64,000 nt of DNA from Ephemerocybe angulata (Eukaryota > Basidiomycota > Agaricomycetes > Agaricales > Psathyrellaceae). Made by a program: the position numbers and the translations under genes. A model generated the notes under the pieces. It ran no database searches and was not told where the DNA came from. It saw only the letters and a list, made by a program, of their open reading frames with translations. Each line of letters starts with the position of its first letter. Position 1 is the stretch's first letter. The stretch lies in the NCBI GenBank assembly GCA_013368325.1, contig JAACJK010000064.1:124001-188000 (forward strand), given 5' to 3'. Below are positions 38,029-46,993 of this stretch, piece by piece.

Positions 38029-38267
38029 GGTGTGGTCAAATGAGTAAAATTAAGACTACTTCTACAATATGTTAAAATTTGAGCCTCCCTCCTCTCCACC
38101 CAAGTCTGAGGTGCTCCTAATGTTTCAGTTCAGGGGCTATTTCGGTTTGATCAGACGCGGTTATATTGGCGCGGCCGCGTTATTTGGTTCCCATCACCTC
38201 GACATGTGACGGCCAAAAAGCGTAAGCCGCGACCTACGACATCAGGGCATCAAGAAAACACAGACTA

Positions 38268-38311
38268 GCTCGCGCGTGAAAAACCATCCATGTCCCTCTC
38301 GTACACCGTAA
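38268..38311 (-). repeat. Inverted repeat, right copy (44 bases)
   Basis: Exact reverse complement of 34719-34762; lies 240 bases upstream of the helicase start. Confidence 0.9.
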
Positions 38312-38604
38312 TGGGTGCTCGATGAAACAATGGTGATACGGTTCTTGACAATGGCACGAAGTGTGAACGAGAAAGTATCCACTGATATACGATGTTTACG
38401 AGTAAGGAGTAGGCTGGTTCGTAATGGGTGGAGGCACGAGGTAAAGGGACGAAACGCACTAGAACGCACTGCGGGCACCGGGCGCTAACGGTCGGACTTG
38501 CTTTCGGACTTCATAAATGTTTTGGAAATTGGGGGTGATCGCTCCGCTTCCCTTTACTGCGAGTCTCCACTCAAGTCTCACCACGAACTTGCATACTCTC
38601 CGAC

Positions 38605-40173
38605 ATGATCAAGGAGTCATTCTCGCACCTACTTGGTGGAAACTACTCCCTCGATTCCCTGGAAATAGCCTCTATTCAACACGAAGTAGACGCAGAAACC
38701 CTCGTCATCGACAGGCTCCAGCTGGCTATAGACGAACTCCAGCTCAAGCTCAAACCGCACGAGTCGAAGAGACAGGACTACAAATCTCTACTGTCCCCTT
38801 TACGCCGTGGTGTCATTCCCCCAGAAATCCTTGGCGAGATATTTTGGTATGCAGTCGAGCCTTACCCTGTAAACCGGGTCGGCCTTGTGTGCAAGTCCTG
38901 GCGCGACATCGCTCTTACAACACCCTCCCTCTGGCAAACGGTGATTGCGCCTTATGGCGACGCCCCCATAAATGTCGGGAAACTCCAGGCATGGACTGCG
39001 CGCGCTGGTACGCTACCAAAAACGGTCGGAATCGGGTTGAATCGAAGATCCCGTTGCGAGTGCCATCGCGAATCCGAAGTGGATACTTGTCGACTGGCCT
39101 CTCCAGAGCTCATCCGGTTTCTCACCAATGGACCAGTCCTTGACGCAGTCAGCCTCCGATGCTGCACTGATTATTGCTTGAATCGCCTCTTCGCCGCTCG
39201 TGTCGCGAAGAGCGATGAGAGCACGCTGGCCCGCTCGTGGGACTCGATCCGACATTTGTCGCTGAAGATCGATGGGTGGTCGACACAACAAGAACAATGG
39301 CAGTTTCTTCACAACCTCCCCCCCGTTCCCTCTCTGGTTCTCGATACTCCAGTGTTCCCCAATGTGCCCAGCGAAGCCCTTCCAGCCATGCCACCCCTCG
39401 ACTCACTAACAACACTCCACATCGTTAGTGAATGGCCAAATTCCTGGGTCCTACGAAATTTAAAAAGCTGTCCAAACCTTGAAGAGGTGATCCTAAACTT
39501 TAAGGAATCTGAACTCCAGGAAGATGTGTGGACCGAAGGCCGGATTCAGCCAGTTTCACTGCCCAAACTCCAAGTCCTTCGGTTTCGGCAGATGAACATC
39601 AATGGTGAAAATACCCGCATGCTGCGGTCGCTACGAATGCCTGCCCTCAGAACCCTGGAACTGCAGTATCAGGATGATCCCGACCCTGACGACGAGGAGG
39701 CCTTCGACACTCCCGACAAGTTGGAACTCTACCGCGATATACTGCGTATGCTCAGCGGCGACGACCGGGTCGTCGATCTGAAGCAACTTCATTTGGAGTA
39801 CCTTCCAATCACCTCCAAGGGTCTCCGCCGCATTCTTGCTATCCTCCCATCTCTCACTTTCCTGGAACTGGCCAAGATCGATGTTGATAGGGAATTGTTT
39901 GCGATATCCAGGGAAGTCGACAAACCGCTTCTACCTCTACTTCGCCACCTCAAAATTCACGACAACTGTGGCGCCTTCGATGTAGACGATGTTTGCCAAT
40001 ACCTTGCAGGAAGGAAAGCTTCTGCGACGGAAGTAGGGCCGGATTGTGTGGAGAGACTGGACATGACTTTCAATAAGCACCGGCTACCCTGCGGCAGTCG
40101 TCCAGATGAGAGCGTTCGAGCAATGGAGCTGCGTGGAGTGGGTGTACTCGTAAACATCGGATTTAGCGATTAG
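38605..40173 (+). CDS. F-box protein with LRR-like C-terminus, copy 1
   Basis: 522 residues, single exon, ATG 38605. N-terminal short helical region (GNYSLDSLEIASIQHEVDAE) and heptad-like helix, then the F-box-like core: LSPLRRGVIPPEILGEIF...VNRVGLVCKSWRDIALTTPSLWQTV. The rest has irregular leucine-rich stretches (LDSLTTLHIVSEWP, LPKLQVLRF, LRTLELQYQ, LKQLHLEYLPITSKGL) as in substrate-binding halves of fungal F-box proteins. The expected role is a substrate adaptor of an SCF ubiquitin ligase through Skp1; the target is unknown. It is nearly identical in many blocks to copy 2 (40988-42550), including about 70 bases of 5' and 150 bases of 3' flank, so the two arose by recent tandem duplication. 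Confidence 0.9.
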   Translation: MIKESFSHLLGGNYSLDSLEIASIQHEVDAETLVIDRLQLAIDELQLKLKPHESKRQDYKSLLSPLRRGVIPPEILGEIFWYAVEPYPVNRVGLVCKSWRDIALTTPSLWQTVIAPYGDAPINVGKLQAWTARAGTLPKTVGIGLNRRSRCECHRESEVDTCRLASPELIRFLTNGPVLDAVSLRCCTDYCLNRLFAARVAKSDESTLARSWDSIRHLSLKIDGWSTQQEQWQFLHNLPPVPSLVLDTPVFPNVPSEALPAMPPLDSLTTLHIVSEWPNSWVLRNLKSCPNLEEVILNFKESELQEDVWTEGRIQPVSLPKLQVLRFRQMNINGENTRMLRSLRMPALRTLELQYQDDPDPDDEEAFDTPDKLELYRDILRMLSGDDRVVDLKQLHLEYLPITSKGLRRILAILPSLTFLELAKIDVDRELFAISREVDKPLLPLLRHLKIHDNCGAFDVDDVCQYLAGRKASATEVGPDCVERLDMTFNKHRLPCGSRPDESVRAMELRGVGVLVNIGFSD

Positions 40174-40227
40174 TTTCGTTTTTTCTCTTAATCGTACGAA
40201 ACTTGCGGAATTTCAAGTTGTAGACTG

Positions 40228-40233
40228 AATAAA
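40228..40233 (+). terminator. Poly(A) signal AATAAA
   Basis: AATAAA lies 55 bases after the stop codon of F-box copy 1 inside the duplicated 3' flank. In copy 2 the corresponding hexamer is AATAAG. Confidence 0.5.
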
Positions 40234-40299
40234 CTGTGCATGATCGGTATGATATCTGAGATGCACCCAAAAGCATAGAGGAACGTTGGCCTGGGTTGA

Positions 40300-40720
40300 C
40301 TGTTCTAGACTCCGACGGCACTTCAGCGCCATCGACTCTGTGCTTGATGCACTCATCTACCAGGAAACGGGGAAACGCATCAGTGTGTCGCAGATTGAGA
40401 AAGACCTGAGGGACTCCCTCGAGGACCTCACCACGGGTAAGTCGGGGAACTTAGAAGAGACAAGGGTCATAAACCTGGAGGCTCTGGGACCTTGATGAGT
40501 CTAGAGAAAATCTGTCGTGATTCTTCGTGCTAATTGAAACCCTTCTTTTGTAGTGTCTTGACTTCGCTCAAGAGCGCACGATACCGGTACTTTATCATTG
40601 GTCGCTCGACTGGTCCTCCGCGGAACCAAATGAGAGCAGCGCTAGCCTAACGACACAGGAAATATCTGCCAGGGAGGCAGTCACATCGAAGGTTGAAAGC
40701 GAAGCAAGTGAGTCCCACTT
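40300..40720 (+). pseudogene. Scrap of an unidentified intron-containing gene
   Basis: Two exon-like stretches follow the point where the 3' flanks of the two F-box copies diverge (about 40322): one reads FSAIDSVLDALIYQETGKR and on to a GTAAGT donor at 40437; the second begins after TTTTGTAG (40553) and reads CLDFAQERTIPVLYHWSLDW up to a GTGAGT donor near 40708. Joined at these sites the frame hits a stop, and no start or end is present, so this looks like a fragment carried in between the duplicated genes. The family is not recognised. Confidence 0.45.
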
Positions 40721-40987
40721 TCTGTGCAATCATGGAGAGGAGAACTGAACTCATAACACGTACGTAGCGGTAGGATTGTCGTGGTATAGGTTCAAGACCT
40801 GTTTATAAGTTCAAGGTGGGCATAAGCAGCAATCTTCGGCAATCAAACCGTGTCCTGCACGTGGAACTCATGTGGGCCTGACCCTTTTTCATTTCCCGAC
40901 AAATCAGACAGTTCAAAGCGCCCGCGGCTCGTTCCGTTTCCCTTTACCTCGAGCCTCCACTCACCACGCACTTTCATACTTCACGAC

Positions 40988-42550
40988 ATGATCAAGGATA
41001 AATTCGCCCATCTACTTAATGGAAACTACTCCCTCGATTCCCTGGAAATAGCCTCTATTCAACACGAAATAGACGCAGAAACCCTCGCCATCGACGCGCT
41101 CCAGCCAGTGGCGATCGATGAACTCCAGTTCAAGCTCAAATCGCATGAGTCGAAGAGGCGGGAATACAAATCTCTACTATCCCCTTTACGCCGCGGTATC
41201 GTACCCCCAGAAATCCTCGGGGAAATATTTCAATATGCAGTCGAGCGTTATTACCCTGTCAACCGGGTCGGCCTTGTGTGCAAGTCCTGGCGCGACATCG
41301 CTCTTACAACACCCTCCCTGTGGCAAACCGTGATTGCGCCTCCCGGCAACGCCCCAATAAATGTGAAGAAGCTCCAGACGTGGACTGCGCGCGCTGGGAC
41401 GCTACCGAAAAGGGTCGAAATTGTCGGGTTAAATGCAATATACGAGTGCGGGTGTTTCTACGACGATATTTGTCGACTGGCCTCTCCCGAACTCGCACGC
41501 TTTCTCACCAGCGGGCCAGTTCTTGATGAAGTTACCATCGAATGCTACAATCATCATTGCTTGGATCGCCTTTTAGGTCTCATCAAGAGCGACGAGAACA
41601 CGCTGAGGCCTTCGTGGGACTCAATTCGACATTTGGCGCTGGAAATGGGAGACGTAAGTTTCGGACTAGAATGGCCGTTTCTTAACAGCCTTCCCCAGGC
41701 TGTTTCTTCTCTATTGCTCGAAACTCCTTGGCTCCGCAGTGTGCCTAGCGAGGATCTTCCAGCCTTGCCACCCCTCGACTGTCTAACAAAACTCCACATC
41801 GTTAACGACTGGCCAAATTCTTGGATCCTTCGAACTTTAGGAAGCTACAGAAACCTAGAAGAGGTGGTCCTCGGCTCTGCTAAATTCCCGCGCCCGTTCG
41901 AGGTGTTCAACGAGGTGTTCACTCCAGTTTTATTGCCTAAACTACAAGTCCTTCGGTTTCGATATATGCACCACCACTTTGAAGATACGCGCATGCTGCG
42001 ATGCCTACGAATGCCTGCCCTCAAAACTCTGGAAGTACAGTATCAGGATCCCAGTAATGCTGATGACTCGGAGGGGCCCTGCGACACTCCCGACAAGTCG
42101 GAACTCTACAGCGATATACTGCATATGCTCAGCGGCGCCGACGGGGTCGTCGATCTGAAGCAACTTCATTTGGAGCACCTTCCAATCACGTCCAAGGGTC
42201 TCCTCCGCATTCTTGCTATCCTCCCATCCCTCACTTTCCTGGAACTGGCCAAGATCGATGTTGATAGGGAATTGTTTGCGATGGCCAGGGAAGTCGACAA
42301 ACCGCTTCTACCTCTACTTCGCCACCTCAAAATTCACGACAAGTTTGGCGCCTTCGATGTAGACGATGTTTGCCAATATCTCGAAGGAAGGAAGGCGTCG
42401 ACAACGGAAGTAGAGCCGGATTGTGTGGAGAGACTGGACATGACTTTCAAGAAGCGCCGGCTACCCCGCGACAGTCGTCCAGATGAAAGCGTTCGAGCAA
42501 TGGAGCTGCGTGGAGTGGGTGTACTCGTAAACATCGGATTTAGTGATTAG
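40988..42550 (+). CDS. F-box protein with LRR-like C-terminus, copy 2
   Basis: 520 residues from ATG 40988, single exon. The frame is open upstream to a GTG at 40850, but alignment with copy 1 (MIKESFSHLLGGNYS against MIKDKFAHLLNGNYS) fixes the start. F-box core IVPPEILGEIFQYA...VGLVCKSWRDIALTTPSLWQTV; LRR-like remainder. It is a sister of copy 1: the last 150 residues are almost the same, while the middle (residues about 150-330) has diverged more, as expected if the substrate-facing part changes faster. Expected role: SCF ubiquitin-ligase adaptor, unknown target. Confidence 0.9.
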   Translation: MIKDKFAHLLNGNYSLDSLEIASIQHEIDAETLAIDALQPVAIDELQFKLKSHESKRREYKSLLSPLRRGIVPPEILGEIFQYAVERYYPVNRVGLVCKSWRDIALTTPSLWQTVIAPPGNAPINVKKLQTWTARAGTLPKRVEIVGLNAIYECGCFYDDICRLASPELARFLTSGPVLDEVTIECYNHHCLDRLLGLIKSDENTLRPSWDSIRHLALEMGDVSFGLEWPFLNSLPQAVSSLLLETPWLRSVPSEDLPALPPLDCLTKLHIVNDWPNSWILRTLGSYRNLEEVVLGSAKFPRPFEVFNEVFTPVLLPKLQVLRFRYMHHHFEDTRMLRCLRMPALKTLEVQYQDPSNADDSEGPCDTPDKSELYSDILHMLSGADGVVDLKQLHLEHLPITSKGLLRILAILPSLTFLELAKIDVDRELFAMAREVDKPLLPLLRHLKIHDKFGAFDVDDVCQYLEGRKASTTEVEPDCVERLDMTFKKRRLPRDSRPDESVRAMELRGVGVLVNIGFSD

Positions 42551-42752
42551 TTTCGTTTTTTCTCTCAATCGTACGAACCTTGTGGAATTTCAAGTTGTAG
42601 ACTGAATAAGCAATGGGCACGATGGGTATGATATCTGAGATGTGCACAAAAGCATAGTGGAACGTTGGCCACATCGTGGGTTGACTGTTCTAGACTCCGA
42701 CGGCACTTTAGATTTAATTTAGCGCCCAATCGCATTTCTGCTGGCAACCCAC

Positions 42753-44315
42753 ATGTTCAACCGACGATCGACAATGGCTCAATCGACCTTACCCATATCT
42801 AAACTACGTCTCACCCATCTTCTCAGCGGAAACTATGCTCTCGAACAGCAGGAAGTATCCTCAATCCGACACGAAATACAGATTATCGACAAAATTAAAC
42901 AAGCCCCCAGCAAACTCCAGCACGAGCTTGAAGCGCACGAATTTAAACTTGCAGAGTACCGAGCCTTGCTCTCGCCTCTCCGTCGCAGTACTATCCCCCC
43001 TGAACTCCTCGGCGAGATATTTGGATTGGCTCTCGAAGGCCCCGTATCCTCCACACTTGACTTAGACGTGTTGATTCGGCTGTGCCTCGTGTGCAAGGCC
43101 TGGCGCGACGTGGCGCTTGCAACTCCATCCCTCTGGACATATGTGGATCTCAAGAACCTACCCACCGCACCGAGCGAGAATAAGCTCAAGACATGGTTTT
43201 TGCGGTCCGGATCCCTCCCAAAACGCCTATATTTCGATGGAACAGACAGCACCGGCAGGTGCAATCAAGGAGAAGAAGGCTGCCTACTATCCTCCCCAGA
43301 TGTGGTCCAATTCTTCGCCAATGGTCCAACCCTTGATGAAGTCAAGCTCCAGTGCGCCAGATCAAGCTGCCTCGTAAACCTGCTTAACCTCCTCAAACAC
43401 GAACAGAACGATAGCCGTCCATGGGATTCCCTCCGATCCTTGAAAGTTGGGTTTTACGGGTGGCCCATCTCGTCAGGTCCATCGAAGTTGGCCTTGCTGT
43501 ACTCCCTCCCTCCTATTTCAACATTGTCACTCAACTTTCCAAGGCATTACGTTTCATTGCTCGGCGTCCTTGCACCACTACCGCCTTTCGACGGTTTGAA
43601 AAGCCTGACTCTCATCTGTGATTTACCATTGTCCTGGGCTTTGCAGAGCCTAAAGAATGGGAGAAACCTCACGACCCTACTCCTCGATTACAATGAGCGG
43701 CTACGCTATGGCGGGGTGGTTCAACACGACGAACAAGGCTCAAACCCAGTCCTTTTACCCCGACTAAAAACCCTCCGCCTTCGACGAATGATAAATTCCG
43801 GCGATGATTCTCTAATTCTCAGGAAAATAAAAACCCCTTCCCTCCAAACACTGGAACTTACCTACAAATTCAACCGTTGGAGTGAAGACATGCCCAGCCC
43901 AGCTGCCCGCAACAAGATGGAACTGTGCCAAGACATCATATCGCTGGTGACTGGTGTTGACGGTGCACTCGACTTGCGAAACCTGTCCTTAGAGCGTGCC
44001 TCCATACCCTCCCGAGGCCTTCATCACATCCTATCCGCACTCCCATCCCTAACCTGCTTTGTATTGGACTCCGTAGAAACCGACTTCGCCCTATTGGCAG
44101 AAGCCAGAGCAGCGGAAAGCCTGCTCCCCCGCCTCAAGAGTTTCGAGGTCATCGGCGACATAATCTTAAATACAGAGGGGATTTATGCATTCCTTCGGGC
44201 AGGAGACGCATCCGTCGAAAAAGAGCTTTCCCCGGCCTGGAAGAGCACGATATATCCGCCGGATCCATGGGACAAGAGTGGCCGGAGTTCGACGATTCAG
44301 CGATGGACGTGTTAG
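42753..44315 (+). CDS. F-box protein with LRR-like C-terminus, diverged third copy
   Basis: 520 residues, single exon. Starts at ATG 42753 (MFNRRSTMAQ) or possibly at the in-frame ATG at 42774. It keeps the array signature: LTHLLSGNYALEQQEVSSIRHEI, LSPLRRSTIPPELLGEIFGLAL, then LCLVCKAWRDVALATPSLWTYV, followed by leucine-rich stretches. It is clearly related to but much older than copies 1 and 2. The C-terminus differs from theirs (no RAMELRGVGVLVNIGFSD end). It lies 202 bases after copy 2 and is convergent with the P450 at 44437. Probable SCF adaptor with unknown target. Confidence 0.87.
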   Translation: MFNRRSTMAQSTLPISKLRLTHLLSGNYALEQQEVSSIRHEIQIIDKIKQAPSKLQHELEAHEFKLAEYRALLSPLRRSTIPPELLGEIFGLALEGPVSSTLDLDVLIRLCLVCKAWRDVALATPSLWTYVDLKNLPTAPSENKLKTWFLRSGSLPKRLYFDGTDSTGRCNQGEEGCLLSSPDVVQFFANGPTLDEVKLQCARSSCLVNLLNLLKHEQNDSRPWDSLRSLKVGFYGWPISSGPSKLALLYSLPPISTLSLNFPRHYVSLLGVLAPLPPFDGLKSLTLICDLPLSWALQSLKNGRNLTTLLLDYNERLRYGGVVQHDEQGSNPVLLPRLKTLRLRRMINSGDDSLILRKIKTPSLQTLELTYKFNRWSEDMPSPAARNKMELCQDIISLVTGVDGALDLRNLSLERASIPSRGLHHILSALPSLTCFVLDSVETDFALLAEARAAESLLPRLKSFEVIGDIILNTEGIYAFLRAGDASVEKELSPAWKSTIYPPDPWDKSGRSSTIQRWTC

Positions 44316-44436
44316 CAAGGATTCGGAGGCATGGGTGCTTAGACACGGCGCTTCTTTCAATACGTAAATGATCAATCTGGAGACCGAGAATCATCGTAAT
44401 ACATTGGATTTTCAAAATAACAATACAGAGTTCGGA

Positions 44437-46513
44437 TCAGGTAAATGGTAGAGATGCCTTCAAGCTTTGCAAGGTGGCTTCCGCCTGAACCGATCGAGGC
44501 TCAAAGACACATTTAAATGGCTCTGGCCTCATCAGGGCGCCAGACGAAGTAAAACATGCTTCAGGGAGTCTTTCGGGGTTTCCATGCTGGTCTTTGGGCG
44601 GGAGAATATTGAAGACTGAAAGCGACGATGAGACGACCGAGAAGAGCACCTCAAACGCTAGATATCGCCCAGGACAGATTCTGGAAGAATTGAGTATTGG
44701 AGCGGACCAGTCGTAGCAAGGCGGTACTCACTGTCGGCCAAATCCAAAAGAGGGGCTCGGTTCGACAGCGTCGGGATCCAGCTCCCATGCGCCGGTATCG
44801 TCTTTCCGAAGGTAGCGCTCAGGGTTGAAGGTCATAGGATTGTCGAAGACCTCGGGGTCGTGCATCATCCCCCAGGCATTTCCAAACGCGATTGTCCCTT
44901 TCGGGATGAAGTAGCCGTCATAGATATGATCTTCCGTTACGAGATGGGGGAGACCTGTTCAGATGAAGATGGTCAGCAAGAACGCTTCATATTCGAAGAT
45001 GCTAGACTATTGGGTGAGATAAAAGTAGCTGGACTAACCAAGAGGCAGAACTTGATGCCATCTGAGCGCCTCCTTCGCGATAGCAGATATATAAGGTAGG
45101 TCGGTGGCTTGGGTAACGTCAGGAACGACGCCATGTCCAACTACACGGTCGAGCTCTGCCTGGGCGGTTGCTTGAATAGAGGGGTTGGTGAGCATGCCCA
45201 AGTAGAATGCACATGCAACGGAATGGGTCTGGACCAGCGGCGGTTAGTGTCAGAGGTGATGAGACAGAATATCTTGGAAATGGGCGTACGGTGTCCACAG
45301 CGGCTAGGTAGAGGGTCAGTCGGTGATCCACAAGGCAGAGCCAACGCGCGTACCCAGGTGACTCTGAGAGACAACATTTCTGGCGATGAGGTATTCTTCG
45401 TGTCTCTCCCAAGTATCGCCTTCTGAAAACTGGTCTATAAGCGTCGTCGCAACGCATGGAACTGCCTCGGCCTTCTCCTAGATATGCCGTACCAGGTCAA
45501 TACATTGCGTACATGGGCGAAAGAAAGTCACGAACATGTTTTTGCTGGACAAAGTCAAACGGCTCATCCAGCACCCTCAAGCATACCTGCTTATAGTATT
45601 GTGCCCACGTTTGGAATCCAGCTCCGGGTACCCAGGATGGCACGTACTTCAGAATCGGTAAGTTATCGACCAAGAAACGGCCAGGAGTTCCGGCTTCGGT
45701 AAAGGCATCCGAGACCTTGAGGGCATCGCTGATAAAAGGGTCTGTAACGGATTTCACGTCGACGCCGTATAGGATACGGATACCGATCCCAGCGATTGCA
45801 CTAAATCAATGTTGTATCATTAGCATAAGAGCTCGTTCGATCTACTGGCACTTACTTTCGGGCCGACTTGTCCATGTCACCGCCGTTGGATAACGAAACG
45901 AGAAGCCGGGATGTGTACTACTTTGTGATGATATGGCGGTACTGGGGTATGGCATTAGGATAGAAGTTCTGGTGGAATGCCCGCCGGTGCCTCCTCCACC
46001 AAGAGCCATAGTTAAGGAGCGAGAAGAAATTATCCATCGAGAGTCTATGATTAGGTCAAGATAAGCCTTTGGAGTTGGGAGAGTGAGAGCAAACATCTCA
46101 CAGCTCGTGCATCATGACGGAGTGGGGCCTGCCAGAATAGATGGCGGAGCGCTTCTCGAAGAGATCGAGTGCTACCTTCTGCGACGATAGGATCATAATA
46201 GGGGTATTGAAGACCTTGAAGAACATGATATCCCCTGCAGCGTACCATTAATCCTGTCTCCATGAAGGAACGGTAGGGAAATGACCGACGTACCGTATTT
46301 CTTTGACAATTCTCGGTAGACTTCCCATTCCTTGTTCATTGGAATGTCGAAAAGGTTGTTTATAACGGGATATCCCTTTGGTCCAGGAGGGTAAGGAAGG
46401 CCTGATCGATTGGTCCCAGACGACCACCGATACAGAGCACGGAAGATTAGCAGCGAAACGACCCCGCAAGCGAGTAAAGCTGCGCGACTGTAGGCTCCCT
46501 CCACGGCAAGCAT
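44437..46513 (-). CDS. Cytochrome P450 with altered heme-binding motif
   Basis: Multi-exon microsomal P450 from ATG 46513 to a stop at 44437. N-terminal anchor ALLACGVVSLLIFRALYRW, hinge GLPYPPGPKGYPVINN, helix C region WRRHRRAFH, YGVDVKSVTDPFISDAL, PSWVPGAGFQTW, I-helix AAVDTTHSVACAF (joined across introns), K-helix KEALRWH (ExxR), then NPERYLRKDDTGAWELDPDA and the cysteine loop. The loop is split by a 51-base intron (44681-44731) and reads FGFGRQICPGRY when spliced: the Arg of FxxGxRxCxG is Gln (CA|A). The paralog at 48984 has Arg at this site. Otherwise the gene looks whole. The change is expected to weaken heme-propionate contacts; a dead or altered enzyme is possible. First half of a duplicated P450 + F-box unit. 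Confidence 0.88.
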
Positions 46514-46993
46514 GATAGACGCGGAACGAGGTGGAAAGAGATATGTCCCACAGAGATTGCGACCGGGGGCTCTTTATCTCTTGGGCGGACTTCGACCCCC
46601 ACACCTCCAATACCTGTTTGGTCATGGGGTACGAGTTTCCATGTAGCCTATTCAAAGATAATGCTGTGGAGAGCAAAGAAATGCAGCACTGAGGCACAGG
46701 CTGCGAGCGAGTGAGGAGAGGGGATGATTGGGTCTCAAGTTCCTGGAACACGGCACACGGTTTTCGTTTGGGTCTACAAGATAGTGCGTGATATGTCAGA
46801 ATTATATTGTAACTCGAGATATCAGGCGAAGTCTTACCGGTAACCAGTAACTGTTGTGTCGAAGTGCCCCATGTCCAATGACAGACTGAGCTTGACTTCA
46901 AACCGAAACTCGCGGAAAGCAGGGACAAAATGTGAGGTTCGGATTCGTGATTCCAGGATACCGGTGGCGTCCTTAATAGTTAGTTATCAGGAG
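46514..46993. promoter_or_regulatory. Promoter region of the 44437-46513 P450
   Basis: The minus strand has GATAAAG (46572-46578), a TATA-like element 59 bases upstream of the ATG; the paralog has the same element at the same distance. The rest of these 480 bases has no gene; the far end is the 3' flank of the F-box gene. Confidence 0.45.

Larger units (their letters stand above)
34719..38311. mobile_element. Composite mobile-element relic with 44-base terminal inverted repeats
   Basis: 34719-34762 and 38268-38311 are exact reverse complements over 44 bases. Weaker similarity continues outward for about 20 bases (TTTCATCG in both). Inside are a truncated DUF6589-like gene (plus) and a truncated RecQ-like helicase gene (minus) that collide at about 36955. 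No obvious target-site duplication is seen at the ends. I cannot name the element class: TIR transposon, inverted duplication and composite rearrangement remain possible. It sits between the Pro/Arg-rich gene and the F-box array. Confidence 0.5.
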
